A stretch of 64,000 nucleotides of DNA from the NCBI GenBank assembly GCA_023957575.1, contig JAMLGU010000002.1, positions 1 through 64,000 on the forward strand, read 5' to 3'. The translations under genes were made by a program, and so were the position numbers. Positions within the stretch are counted from its first letter, which is position 1. Each line of letters opens with the position of its first letter. This DNA comes from Chitinophagaceae bacterium. Its GTDB lineage: Bacteria > Bacteroidota > Bacteroidia > Chitinophagales > Chitinophagaceae. Below, in pieces: positions 15,991 through 25,878 of the stretch. The notes below the pieces were generated by a model. It made no database searches. It had not been told where the DNA came from and worked only from the letters and a program-made list of their open reading frames with translations.

Positions 15991-18900
15991 TTAATTCAAA
16001 TTTGAATTTAGCAGCTGTCCGGCTTCTTCTTTTTTCTTTTCTTCAAATACCAGAATTTCATCAAAATCTCTGGGTTTTTTATTTGCCGACATATAGCTGT
16101 AAATAGCCGGCAATGTGTAAAGCGTTAATATTAGCGAAAATAAAATACCGCCCACAATTACAATACCCAAAGGGATACGGCTGGTAGATGCAGCGCCTAA
16201 TGACAATGCAATGGGCAAAGCGCCCAATGCCATTGCCAGGCTGGTCATCAAAATAGGGCGAAGCCGCTGGCCGGCCGCAAACACTATGGCCTCATTTTTC
16301 GCCATGCCTTTCTTTCTACTCTGATTGGCAAACTCCACAATCAGGATACCGTTTTTCGTTACGAGGCCTATCAGCATAATCATACCAATTTCCGAAAAAA
16401 TATTAAGTGTGTGGCCAAAAATCCAAAGTGTCAACAGAGCGCCTGCGATTGCCAAAGGCACGGTAACCATGATGATAAGCGGGTCAATAAAACTTTCAAA
16501 CTGTGCGGCAAGAATTAAAAATATTAATCCCAAAGCCAACATAAATGCAAAACTGATATTACTGCTACTCTCGGCAAAATCGCGGGAAGTGCCACTCAAA
16601 GCAGTGCTAAAGGTATCATCTAACAAGTTTTTAGCTATTTTGTCCATTTCCTTGATGCCATCACCTATAGTTTTACCCGGAGAAAGACCTGCAGAAATCG
16701 TTGCCGATTTATACCGGTTAAAGTGATAAATTGTTGGCGGAGTAGTTGACTCAAGGATGGTAGTCAGATTATCCAGGCTGATCATTTTTCCTGGGTTATT
16801 TCTGACAAAGATTTTTTTCAAATCATCGGGGTCATCCCTGTTGATACGGTCCACCTGCGCCATTACCTGATACTGCTTACCATTGCGGGTAAAGTATCCC
16901 AACCGGCGGTTACTATAGGCTATCTGAAGCGCTTCGCTGATAGCATTAATACTTACGCCCAACTGAGCAGCCTTTAACCGGTCAACAATGATACGTAGTT
17001 CGGGTTTATTAAACTTCAGGTCAACATCCACCTGCTGCAACACAGGGCTTTTATTGGCTTCTTCCAGAAACTTAGGCAATACGCTTGTCAGTTTATCGAA
17101 ATTATTATTCTGCAGTACAAACTGAACATCCTGCCCTCCCCTACGATTTACCTGAATTGTTTGCTCCTGAATGGCGAATGCACGTCCCTCATTGAATTTA
17201 GGTAAGTTGCGATTCACCATTTCCACAATTTCTTGTTGAGAACGGGTTCTTTCATTGGGGTCAGCCAATGTTACTCTCACCATACCGGTATTTGCATTTC
17301 CGGTTCCCATAAAACCGGGCGAAGTAATAGACAGAACAATCTTACTCTCTGGTACTGAGTCCATTATGAAGTTTGTAACTCGGTTTACAAACTTGTCCAT
17401 TGCATCGTAAGAAGTGCCTTCGGGAGCTGTAAGCGATAATCTGAACTGGCTTTTGTCTTCCATTGGCGCCAGTTCCGACTGTAAATTACTTCCAATCCAG
17501 TAAATTATAAGTCCACATATTGCTACTATTACCCATGCCATCCATCTTACCCTCATAAAAGCTTTCAGGCTTAGATCATAGAAATTTTCCACCCATTTGA
17601 AAAAGGGTTCGGTAACATTGTAAAACCAACCATGATCATGCACGTTTTTTCTGGTAAGAAAAACATTTAATACCGGTGTAAGCGTCAATGACACAAAAGC
17701 CGAAATCAAAACAGCCCCGGCTACTACCAGACCAAATTCACGAAACAGCCTTCCTACAAAACCTTGTAAAAACAATATGGGCAGAAATACTACCGCAAGA
17801 GTAATAGATGTGGCAATTACAGCAAAGTAAATCTCCTTAGAACCCTCTAAAGCGGCTTTTCGCTTTGGAAACCCCTGTTCAATTTTTTTGTAAATGTTTT
17901 CAGTGACGACAATTCCATCATCCACCACTAAACCTGTTGCCAACACAATAGCCAGCAAGGACAATACATTGATGGTGTAGCCCATTAAATACATGATGAA
18001 AAAAGCGCCAATCAGAGAAACAGGGATATCAATCAATGGCCTGATAGACATCACCCAATCTCTGAAAAACAAAAAGATAATCAGAATAACCAATGACAAG
18101 GCTATAAAAAGGGTTTCCTCTACCTCAGAAATGGAGCGCTTGATGTATTTTGTCTGGTCCAAAGCAATATTGAGCTTAATATCCTCAGGCACATCTTTCT
18201 TAATAACTTCCAACCTTTTATAAAACTCATCAGAAATGGCTACATAATTGGAACCCGGCTGTGGAACTATTGCCAGCGCAATCATGGGAATGGCGCTCTC
18301 CCTGAGGGCAGTTTCTTCATTTTCGGGGCCTAAAACAACTGTACCGATATCTTTTACCCTTACATCGGAGCCATTAACATTTTTGATAATCAAATTACTA
18401 AACTCTTCTTCAGTATTTAATTTACCAAAGGTTCTTACTATCAACTCAGTACTGTTTCCGGCAATTTTTCCGGAAGGTAATTCCACATTTTCTCTTTGAA
18501 GCGCTGATTGTACATCAGAAGGAGTCAACTGATAGGCAGTAAGTTTATTGGGATCAATCCAGATCCGCATGGCAAATTTTTTCTCGCCCCAAATCTGAAT
18601 GCTGCTCACACCCGGAATTGTCTGTAATCTTTCTACCAGATTATTGGTGGCATACTCAGTTAGTTCAAGCGGATTTTTAGTGTCGCTCTGCACCGTCATG
18701 GATATAATGGCATCCGAGCTGGCATCTGCCTTGCTTACCACCGGAGGTGCTTCAAGGTCGGGCGGAAGCGAACGCTGTGCGGCCGACACCTTATCTCTAA
18801 CGTCATTGGCAGCGGCTTCCAGGTCCACACCCAGGTCAAACTCCACATTGATATTGCTGGTACCGTTACTACTGCTTGAAGTGATATTTTTAACACCGGC

Positions 18901-19122
18901 AATTCCGTTGATGGCTTTTTCAAGAGGTTCGGTTATTTGTGTTTCAATAATATCTGCATTAGACCCTGCATAACTCGTTCTTACACTGATATTGGGCGGG
19001 TCGATAGCCGGATAATCTCTTACACCTAAGAACTTAAAGGCAATAACTCCAAACACAATAATTACAACATTCATAACTATTGCTAAAACCGGCCGCCTCA
19101 AACTAAGTTCTGATATATTCAT
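15991..19122 (-). CDS. RND efflux pump inner-membrane transporter (AcrB/HAE1-type)
   Basis: This 1043-residue protein has the standard 12-helix RND architecture: the first membrane segment at residues about 11-30, two large periplasmic loops and paired helical bundles. The proton-relay pair is visible in GLVVDDGIVVTENIYKKIEQ (two Asp, TM4). The N-terminal LRRPVLAIVMNVVIIVFG and the C-terminal PILMTSLAMALGALPIAL are typical of the hydrophobe/amphiphile efflux family. It exports drugs or other amphiphiles using the proton gradient. The operon order on the minus strand is adaptor, pump, TolC. Confidence 0.96.
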   Translation of the reverse strand: MNISELSLRRPVLAIVMNVVIIVFGVIAFKFLGVRDYPAIDPPNISVRTSYAGSNADIIETQITEPLEKAINGIAGVKNITSSSSNGTSNINVEFDLGVDLEAAANDVRDKVSAAQRSLPPDLEAPPVVSKADASSDAIISMTVQSDTKNPLELTEYATNNLVERLQTIPGVSSIQIWGEKKFAMRIWIDPNKLTAYQLTPSDVQSALQRENVELPSGKIAGNSTELIVRTFGKLNTEEEFSNLIIKNVNGSDVRVKDIGTVVLGPENEETALRESAIPMIALAIVPQPGSNYVAISDEFYKRLEVIKKDVPEDIKLNIALDQTKYIKRSISEVEETLFIALSLVILIIFLFFRDWVMSIRPLIDIPVSLIGAFFIMYLMGYTINVLSLLAIVLATGLVVDDGIVVTENIYKKIEQGFPKRKAALEGSKEIYFAVIATSITLAVVFLPILFLQGFVGRLFREFGLVVAGAVLISAFVSLTLTPVLNVFLTRKNVHDHGWFYNVTEPFFKWVENFYDLSLKAFMRVRWMAWVIVAICGLIIYWIGSNLQSELAPMEDKSQFRLSLTAPEGTSYDAMDKFVNRVTNFIMDSVPESKIVLSITSPGFMGTGNANTGMVRVTLADPNERTRSQQEIVEMVNRNLPKFNEGRAFAIQEQTIQVNRRGGQDVQFVLQNNNFDKLTSVLPKFLEEANKSPVLQQVDVDLKFNKPELRIIVDRLKAAQLGVSINAISEALQIAYSNRRLGYFTRNGKQYQVMAQVDRINRDDPDDLKKIFVRNNPGKMISLDNLTTILESTTPPTIYHFNRYKSATISAGLSPGKTIGDGIKEMDKIAKNLLDDTFSTALSGTSRDFAESSSNISFAFMLALGLIFLILAAQFESFIDPLIIMVTVPLAIAGALLTLWIFGHTLNIFSEIGMIMLIGLVTKNGILIVEFANQSRKKGMAKNEAIVFAAGQRLRPILMTSLAMALGALPIALSLGAASTSRIPLGIVIVGGILFSLILTLYTLPAIYSYMSANKKPRDFDEILVFEEKKKEEAGQLLNSNLN

Positions 19123-19171
19123 TTCCTGCTTATTGTATTTTTTATTTAGTGGTTAATGATTGAAAATTACA

Positions 19172-19234
19172 GATTACAAATTGCAAATTAAAGATTATAG
19201 ATTATAGATTATAGATTGCAGATTATAGATTGAT
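19172..19234. repeat. Heptanucleotide tandem array, GATTATA type
   Basis: Nine consecutive 7-base units, mostly GATTATA with GATTACA, AATTGCA and GATTGCA variants, 63 bases. It lies inside the adaptor-pump gap of the RND operon, 26 bases from the larger array. Confidence 0.8.
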
Positions 19235-19260
19235 CTTAACTTGCGTTCTAATTATTCATC

Positions 19261-19414
19261 TCAAACCTCAAACCTCAAACCTCAAACCTCAAACCTCAAA
19301 CCTCAAACCTCAAACCTCAAACCTCAAACTTTAAACCTCAAATCTCAAATCTCATATCTCAAATCTCAAATCTCATATCTCAAATCTCATATCTCATATC
19401 TCATATCTCATATC
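19261..19414. repeat. Heptanucleotide tandem array, TCAAACC type
   Basis: Twenty-two consecutive 7-base units, 154 bases: nine perfect TCAAACC copies, then a degenerate tract alternating TCAAATC and TCATATC. Read on the minus strand, the transcribed direction of the operon, the units are GGTTTGA, GATTTGA and GATATGA. It would be transcribed as an untranslated spacer between adaptor and pump genes. Together with 19172-19234 it accounts for most of the 344-base gap. Confidence 0.9.
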
Positions 19415-19466
19415 TAACCTCTAAAACCTCAAACTAACTATCCTTTATAGGTTTGCCTTCAATAAT

Positions 19467-20516
19467 CTAGTTTATTACCTTTCTCAATTCGATTTTACTA
19501 TCAGGCTTTGTAGCCATAATACCTGTTACCAAAATGGTATCTCCTACCTTCAATCCTTTGGTTATTTCCACTCTCGATGAATCTCTGATACCTAATTCCA
19601 CATCATTAAACAATGCTTTACCCTGATTAAAAAGAATCACTTGCTTACCTCTTGCTGTGGGTACAATTGACTGTGAAGGAATAAAAATCGTATTATTTCG
19701 CGGCGCAAAATTGATAACCACTTTGGCAAAAGAGCCCGGAATCAAGCCCTGAGTACCACTATTCACCACTGCTCTTACCATCAGGCTACGATTGCTCACA
19801 TCTACATTTGATTCGGTGGCTACCACCTTTGCGGAATAATTTTTTTCATTACCTTCAACCGTAAAATTCACAATTTGTCCTTGCCTGATTTGTGAAGTAT
19901 ATTTTTCGGGTACTGAAAAATCAACCTTCAAAGTACTCACCTGATTGATAGTGGCAATTACGGTGGCCGGAGTAATGTAGGCGCCCGGGCTTATCTCTTT
20001 CAACCCCATTTTACCACTAAATGGCGCTCTCACCTCGGTCTTAGTAATGGCAGTGCGAATGATGTCAATATCTGCCTGAATGTTTTTTACTGTTAAGAGG
20101 GAGGCATCATAATCCTGCTTACTTATTCCCTGAATATCAAGTAATTGTGATGCTCTGGTTTCATTGGATTTAGCTATAGCCAATTGGGTTTGCAGTTTCT
20201 TCAACTGAGCTTGTAAGTCTCCGTCATAGATTTTTGCCAATAGGGTTCCTTTCCCCACAAACTGACCTTCCCTCACGTTAAGGCTTACTACTCTTCCCGA
20301 AACTTCGGAATGAATTTCTGTTACTTCATTTGCAACTATAGTTCCGGGCACCTGTACAGTTTCGGCAAATACTTCTGCATTCACTACATACACATCCACT
20401 TTGGGTGCAGGTCGTTGCGGCGGTTTTTTAGCCTCCGGCTTTTTTTCTCCGCCACAGGAAAACAAGGCAAAAAGGATTACTAAAAATAAAAACTGATAAA
20501 CTTTACTCAACATCAT
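19467..20516 (-). CDS. RND efflux periplasmic adaptor (membrane fusion) lipoprotein
   Basis: The 349-residue protein has a lipoprotein signal (LFSCGG, Cys21 counting from the first of two start Met codons), then a lipoyl-like half-motif (ANEVTEIHSEVSGRVVSLNV) and an alpha-hairpin (about 115-160). The second lipoyl half (TEVRAPFSGKMGLKEISPGA) and the beta-barrel and membrane-proximal domains follow. It bridges the RND pump and the TolC channel. It is the first gene of the minus-strand operon and is separated from the pump gene by the heptad arrays, unusually far for an efflux operon. Confidence 0.93.
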   Translation of the reverse strand: MMLSKVYQFLFLVILFALFSCGGEKKPEAKKPPQRPAPKVDVYVVNAEVFAETVQVPGTIVANEVTEIHSEVSGRVVSLNVREGQFVGKGTLLAKIYDGDLQAQLKKLQTQLAIAKSNETRASQLLDIQGISKQDYDASLLTVKNIQADIDIIRTAITKTEVRAPFSGKMGLKEISPGAYITPATVIATINQVSTLKVDFSVPEKYTSQIRQGQIVNFTVEGNEKNYSAKVVATESNVDVSNRSLMVRAVVNSGTQGLIPGSFAKVVINFAPRNNTIFIPSQSIVPTARGKQVILFNQGKALFNDVELGIRDSSRVEITKGLKVGDTILVTGIMATKPDSKIELRKVIN

Positions 20517-20845
20517 TCTATTTTGAAGGCGATAAAGATAAGGTTTGATAAGGGAATAGGACGATAAACAGGGTCAAAACTTGCTGTTTAAACATAAATA
20601 TTTATAAATAAAACCACAGAAATTTGATTAAACCCCCTGATTTTTACTTATGGCATTAGCATAAAAACCAAAAACCAAGCTATTGCACAATGTGCAACAA
20701 TTCGCCTCCCACACAATCCGTCATAGCGCCAAAATCTATTACTCAACGCCTTCTGATAACAGCTCTCCGACTACTACTTTCTTACCACTTTTACCACTTT
20801 GGAGTAAGATGTACCGCCATCTTTATCTATTTGGGCAATTCGCAC
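20517..20845. other. Intergenic region without a gene; small dyad
   Basis: The only structure seen in these 329 bases is the dyad TTGCAC/GTGCAA at 20683-20697 with a 3-base loop. It might be a weak terminator or an operator. No repeat of the families seen elsewhere. Confidence 0.4.
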
Positions 20846-22209
20846 TTATAGGTTATCGCTTTGTGGAACAGCTTCTTTATCGCTTTTGGTGCAGGCATAA
20901 CCCAATACCATAATGGAGGCAGCCATCAGCGCTATCATTAGTCTTTTTCTGCGAAGCAGTCCTGCGCCCACAGCTAATCCAAAGATAGCAAATCCTGCCA
21001 GACCAAGCCCATTGGCGGATGTTGAAAAATCATAGGAAATATTTTCAGATGAATTACCGTCTTTTGCCTTAGAAATTATCTCACCAATTTTGATGAAGTT
21101 TTTACCATCGTTAGAGGCTTCTATTTCAAACCTGTGATTGTTTTTCTCGCTTAAGGTAGCCCAATTTACAAATAACTTACCGTTTTCTAAATATGCATTT
21201 AGGCCGCCAAACACGGCAGCTAAAGGTTGGCAATTGGTTAATTCGCCAGCATCGGTAATTGTCCATTCATAATAGTCGGCTAAAATATCTCTGTCATCGC
21301 TATAATCCGAACCATACTTAAGATTTGCAGCACCAAGAGAAAGACCAAATGGTGGATTCTCATTATTTGCCCATCCTCTAAGAATTAAACCATATCTGTT
21401 GCAATCTAAGCCGGAATCATCAAATATACCACTAAGATTGACAACACTATTTAGTGTCCAGTTGCCGGGGCTTGCATTATTAAAGGCTTCTGCATGCCAA
21501 AACATATTAGACATATCTTCAACCTTCTCAGTATTCCAATTACCAATGTCCTGGTTGAAAGAAGTAGCATGCGAAAACATATTATACATATATACAACAT
21601 TCTCGGTGTTCCAATTGCCAATGTCCTGATTGAAATTGTAGTTAGATTCAAACATACTACTCATACTGGCAACATTTGAAGTAATCCAGGAACCAAAACT
21701 TGAATTGCCTATTAAACTACTACAATTACTAAACATACTCGTCAAACGAATATTATTCTTGCTTAAATTAGGCTTATCTGTTGCAGTAACATCCAAATTA
21801 TAACAAAATTGAAAAGCAAACTCGAACGAAGTCCAGTTGGCTGTACCCCACTGTTTCACTTGTGTAAGTCTTTGAGCATCACCATGATAGGCAATAAAAA
21901 AACGATCCAAATTATCTGGGCCGAGTTTTAACTCGATGGTGGCCCCGGCAGGCAGAGCGTTAAGGGTAAAAGTGCCACTGGCATTAATGGTACCACTACC
22001 ACTGGAACCGGAAGGAAGCTGCTGCCAACTGTAAGCAATACCTCCACCTGTACCTTTGGATACGTCAAACATTATTTGATCAGATCCTGAACCTGCAGAT
22101 TTACTTAAATCCCTACCGTGATAAATTCGCCTTGGGCTTTGGCATTGCCGATAAAGAAAGATGCTATTGCTAATAACAGCAGTATTCTAAAAAGATTTTT
22201 TGATAACAT
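20846..22209 (-). pseudogene. BspA-like surface protein, signal peptide separated by a frameshift
   Basis: The long frame (start at 22072) encodes a 408-residue protein with DUF285/BspA-type repeats of about 25 residues (units FNQDIGNWNTENVVYMYNMF and FNQDIGNWNTEKVEDMSNMF). Its C-terminal tail has GLGLAGFAIFGLAVGAGLL then RRKR, a second hydrophobic run, and LGYAC. It lacks an export signal. An excellent signal peptide (MLSKNLFRILLLLAIASFFI, ending NAKAQ) starts at ATG 22209 in another frame. Adding one T to the T-run at 22124-22126 joins them through EFYHGRDLSKSAGSGSDQIM. It is a frameshifted gene, a phase-variable one, or a sequencing error. Confidence 0.75.
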
Positions 22210-22558
22210 AACAAACAGATTAGGTTATTTTAAATAAATTACAACCTATTATCGTAAAAGATTATCAAAAGTCATCAGTACTTTTCAGATTTTTTAAAAA
22301 TTGGATTGAAAAGGTGAAAAATTGAATGGTAGTTGAAAATTGAGAATATTCAGTACGAAATATTCTCTTTTCAATAATCAAAAAATAAATCCTCATTATC
22401 CTTAACCGCTTTAAACAACCTTCAACCGTATTAAACATTTAAACTTGTACACCTTTAATTTTTTGTAATTAGTTTTAGCGCCATATTTTTCGGAGCTGTC
22501 TTTTACCAGAAAAAGCTGAAAAACACACTATAAAGTTGCAATTTGAATTAAATTTTTC
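22210..22558. other. AT-rich intergenic region without a gene
   Basis: No coding frame, tRNA or clear repeat is seen between the start of the surface protein gene and the left end of the IS4-family element. The surface protein promoter should lie here. Confidence 0.4.
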
Positions 22559-23959
22559 CACCACCATCCGGAAGTTAAAAAAAGAAAATAGCCCATATTA
22601 TCTTTGAGGTGACAAAATTTCATAAATATATGGGACTATTTACTCGTAATAAAAGTAACAAGAAGCCAATTATAAAACAAATTTTAGAGCTTATTCCTAA
22701 TTCTATTTTGCAAAGCAGTATAGCTAAACATAAAAGTGATAAATTCTGTAGTAAATATAAGACTTACGATCAACTGGTCTCTCAAATGTTCGGACAGCTG
22801 AATAAATGCCTGACTTTAAGCGATATAAGTACCGCCATTGCTGTAAACACCACCTTTATTGGAGACTTAGGATTACAACAAAGCCCCGCCAGAAGTACGA
22901 TGAGTGACGGCAATGCAAAACGAAGCTGGAAGGTATTTGAAACGATGTATTACAAATTGCTCTCTCATTATAGCAATCTGTTACTGAGACATGGTAAAGC
23001 AATGGATATAGAAGAGATAAAAGGTAAAGTGATTAAGATAATAGACAGCACCACTATCAGCTTATGTTTGAGCTTATTTGAATGGGCGAAGTTCCGGACA
23101 GCTAAAGGAGGCATAAAAATACATACCTGTTTGGATCATGCGCTTATGCTTCCTGATCTGGTAAATATAGGCGAAGCGGCTGTGCATGATAAACGCGGTC
23201 ATCCGCAAACAGTATTTGCACCGGGAACTATTATTGTAGAAGATAAAGGCTATTTTGATTTCAGTTTAATGATGCAACGCATTAATGCTGATAACGTATT
23301 TGTAACCAGAATAAAAGACAATACAGTATATGAAAGCATTTGTGAAAAAGAATTACCGGTTGATAAAGACCAGCATATACTTAAGGATGAATTAATCCGG
23401 CTTACCGGCAAAAAGGCCATCGAAGTAGGCATTGACCAGGTAACGTTACGCCGGATAGTAGTGTATGATAGTGAAAAAGATGTTCAGTTAGAAATTATTA
23501 CCCAGGAATTGAGATGGGCAGCATCTACCATTGCAGCCTTATACAAAGCCAGATGGGATGTTGAAATATTTTTTAAGCAACTAAAGCAAAATTTACTGGT
23601 AAAAACATTTACAGGCACAAGCGAAAACGCTGTAAAATCTCAGATTTATATAGCGCTCATTACCTATCTTTTATTAGAATTGATAAAGCGCTGTATCGCA
23701 AAAGGCGCACAGGCATTTAGTAATCTGTGTGAAAAAATCCGTTTTTGCTTAACCTATTACCACAGCCTTGATTATGTATGCAACCAAATAAAAGAAGGCG
23801 CAGTAAAAGCAAGAGGAAAACCAAATAAGCCAAATTGTCAGAAATCATTTAATTTTTAATAACGGACTTTTATTCCGAGAAATCAGTTTACAAATACAGT
23901 AAAATCAATACTTTCGTTGGGTCAAATCATCCTTTTTTGAAAAAGTTCGGATCGTAGTG
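22559..23959 (+). mobile_element. IS4-family insertion sequence, copy 1 (1401 bp)
   Basis: The terminal inverted repeats are CACCACCATCCG on the left and CACTACGATCCG (reverse complement of the right end). A second copy of identical length lies at 49707-51107 in opposite orientation, and comparison of the two fixes the ends. The flanking 9-base sequences (22550-22558 and 23960-23968) do not match, so no target duplication remains here. It contains one full-length transposase gene. Confidence 0.9.
22609..23859 (+). CDS. IS4-family transposase (full length)
   Basis: The 416-residue DDE transposase has an N-terminal DUF4372-like region (residues about 10-85) and a DDE_Tnp_1 catalytic domain. 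First Asp is in KIIDSTTISLCL, second Asp in IIVEDKGYFDF, and the Glu is in the IS4 signature YKARWDVEIFFKQLKQNL (Y-R-E-K pattern). It starts at GTG 22609 (alternative ATG 22630). It is intact, whereas the other copy stops 28 codons early, so this copy could drive movement of both. Confidence 0.93.
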   Translation: MTKFHKYMGLFTRNKSNKKPIIKQILELIPNSILQSSIAKHKSDKFCSKYKTYDQLVSQMFGQLNKCLTLSDISTAIAVNTTFIGDLGLQQSPARSTMSDGNAKRSWKVFETMYYKLLSHYSNLLLRHGKAMDIEEIKGKVIKIIDSTTISLCLSLFEWAKFRTAKGGIKIHTCLDHALMLPDLVNIGEAAVHDKRGHPQTVFAPGTIIVEDKGYFDFSLMMQRINADNVFVTRIKDNTVYESICEKELPVDKDQHILKDELIRLTGKKAIEVGIDQVTLRRIVVYDSEKDVQLEIITQELRWAASTIAALYKARWDVEIFFKQLKQNLLVKTFTGTSENAVKSQIYIALITYLLLELIKRCIAKGAQAFSNLCEKIRFCLTYYHSLDYVCNQIKEGAVKARGKPNKPNCQKSFNF

Positions 23960-24090
23960 ATGCAAAGTAGGAAATTGCGGGATTCAAACTTATCAAACCG
24001 TCACAATTTTGAAGCGGAATAAAGCCCTTAAAATTACTACTATCTCGCCTGTTTTGTATTTACCTTATTAGCCTGTTGTGCTTAACAGCC

Positions 24091-24510
24091 TCAGAGGATT
24101 AAAGTTATTTTTTTAATCAATTCAATCGTTCCATAGTCTGAACTGGGATCAGTCCAGCTTCCTGAAATTTTATTTTTACTGATTGTGGTCGTATATTGGC
24201 AGTTCAGATTAGCGCTTCCTTTCTTGATATATTCAACTTCTTTAAAAGTAAATTGTGAACCTGTCAATTTCCCTGCAATTTTATGCACCGAATTCAATGA
24301 AGGCCACTCAATTTCTCCTTCCACTCTTCCCGAAGACTGATTATGGGAAACAATCTTCAAAGTAACTGCCCATGACTTACCCGATTTTGAAGATTGAGCT
24401 TTACCAGTAAAAACGGTTCCGGCAAAATCATTTGCCCATCCAATGTTGGTACTAAACAAAAATAGTATTGTAAGTACTAACCAATTAATAGGAATAGATT
24501 TATTTTTCAT
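24091..24510 (-). CDS. Small secreted protein of unknown function
   Basis: The product has 139 residues when started at ATG 24510, which is preceded by a clear GGAGG ribosome-binding site (24519-24523 on the opposite strand). The frame also extends to 24579, but without a start signal. A signal peptide (MKNKSIPINWLVLTILFLFS, ending WA-N) is followed by a compact beta-rich domain with alternating hydrophobic strands (WAVTLKIVSHNQSSGRVEGE) and a GSWTDPSSDYGTIEL end. The beta pattern suggests a small barrel or sandwich. I do not recognise the family. It sits isolated between two insertion sequences. Confidence 0.65.
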   Translation of the reverse strand: MKNKSIPINWLVLTILFLFSTNIGWANDFAGTVFTGKAQSSKSGKSWAVTLKIVSHNQSSGRVEGEIEWPSLNSVHKIAGKLTGSQFTFKEVEYIKKGSANLNCQYTTTISKNKISGSWTDPSSDYGTIELIKKITLIL

Positions 24511-24633
24511 TATTAATATCCTCCAAATTATTTTTTTATGAAGTGTCTTTTCAGCGTTTAGGCCAACTCGTAAATTCACGAAACAACAAGTATCATAATC
24601 AAATACTAATCATTTGTCTATTAACTAATTATC

Positions 24634-25868
24634 CAGAGCAGACGCATTAAAAATATGTAGTAATCCACAGGTGTGGAAATAAAGTTGCTTGTAAATCAAA
24701 TTGAATACCCGGACTTGCAGTTCCAAAAAGCTATGACAGCCATTATGGAACATTTTGGTCAGTTACCAGATCCGCGAACTAAAGAGCATAAAATCATTCA
24801 TAAGCTCTATGACATTGTATTTATTACTATAGCGGCGGTTATATGTGGGGCAGAAGACTGGTATGATATTGAGGACTATGGGGAAGCTAACCAACAATGG
24901 CTTAGCCGTTTTCTGGAACTACCCGGTGGTCTGCCGTCACACGATACATACAACCGTGTGTTTTCGCTATTTGATCCGCAGGCTTTGCAGCAGTGTTTTG
25001 TGGGTTGGGTACAAAGCATTGCCCATATAAGTGAAGGGCAAGTAGTGAGTATTGATGGCAAACAGCTACGCCACAGCGGCGAGCAGGGAGGTAAAAGCAT
25101 TATTCACATGGTAAGCGCCTGGAGCAATGCCAATAATATGGTGTTGGGGCGACTAAAAGTAAACGATAAGAGTAATGAGATTACGGCTATTCCTGCTTTA
25201 TTGGAAGTATTGATGCTAAAAGGATGCTGGATTACTATTGATGCCATGGGTTGTCAAATCGAAATAGCCAAAAAGATCAGGGAAGTGGGGGCTGAATATA
25301 TCCTCGCAGTAAAAGATAATCAAAAGCACCTGAATGATGACATTAAGGAAGCTTTTGCACAGACGCCGCAAACGGCAAGTCATACGCAATTAAATGTAGA
25401 TCATGGTCGCATAGAAAAACGTATCTGCCGTATTATAACAGATATGGACTGGATTTGCAGTAAAGATCAATGGGAAGGGCTTCAAACCATTATAGAAATA
25501 ATAAGTGAGCGAACCCATAAAGCGACCGGAGAAAAAGAAAAGCAGGTTCGCCATTATATAAGCAGTATAAAGGCGCCGGCTGAAGCCTTCAATACTGCTA
25601 TAAGGGAACATTGGGGCATAGAGAACAAACTGCATTGGGTTTTAGATGTTTGTTTTGGAGAAGATATGAGTACTAAAAGGGCAGGAACTGCTGCCGAGAA
25701 TTTTTCTTTTGTTAGCAAGGTAGCCCTTAACCTGCTCAATCAATCAGAAGAGAGAAAGGGTGGCAAAAAGCTTAGCATCAAACGAAAAAGAAAAAAGGCA
25801 GACAGAGATAAGGATTATTTGTTATCGCTTTTGGCTAAAGCCGGATAACTTTTAATGCGTCTGCCCTG
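24634..25868 (+). mobile_element. ISAs1-family insertion sequence (1235 bp)
   Basis: The inverted ends are CAGAGCAGACGCATTAAAA (left) and CAGGGCAGACGCATTAAAA (right, reverse complement), 18 of 19 identical. A perfect 10-base target duplication, ACTAATTATC, flanks it (24624-24633 and 25869-25878). The ISAs1 family typically makes 8-10 base duplications. The intact ends and duplication imply a simple, fairly recent insertion. Confidence 0.95.
24673..25848 (+). CDS. ISAs1-family transposase
   Basis: The 391-residue protein has the N-terminal DDE_Tnp_1-associated domain (HFGQLPDPRTKEHKIIHKLY) and a DDE domain. Landmarks are VSIDGKQLRHS (first Asp), ITIDAMGCQ (second Asp) and REHWGIENKLHWVLDVCFGE (Glu). 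It starts at GTG 24673; an internal ATG at 24733 is a possible alternative. The frame is complete and the element's ends are intact, so it is probably active. Confidence 0.95.
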   Translation: MEIKLLVNQIEYPDLQFQKAMTAIMEHFGQLPDPRTKEHKIIHKLYDIVFITIAAVICGAEDWYDIEDYGEANQQWLSRFLELPGGLPSHDTYNRVFSLFDPQALQQCFVGWVQSIAHISEGQVVSIDGKQLRHSGEQGGKSIIHMVSAWSNANNMVLGRLKVNDKSNEITAIPALLEVLMLKGCWITIDAMGCQIEIAKKIREVGAEYILAVKDNQKHLNDDIKEAFAQTPQTASHTQLNVDHGRIEKRICRIITDMDWICSKDQWEGLQTIIEIISERTHKATGEKEKQVRHYISSIKAPAEAFNTAIREHWGIENKLHWVLDVCFGEDMSTKRAGTAAENFSFVSKVALNLLNQSEERKGGKKLSIKRKRKKADRDKDYLLSLLAKAG

Positions 25869-25878
25869 ACTAATTATC

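Noticed and set aside
19261..19414. Possible CRISPR array
   Set aside because: Units are seven bases with no spacers between them; it is a simple tandem array, and no cas gene is present.
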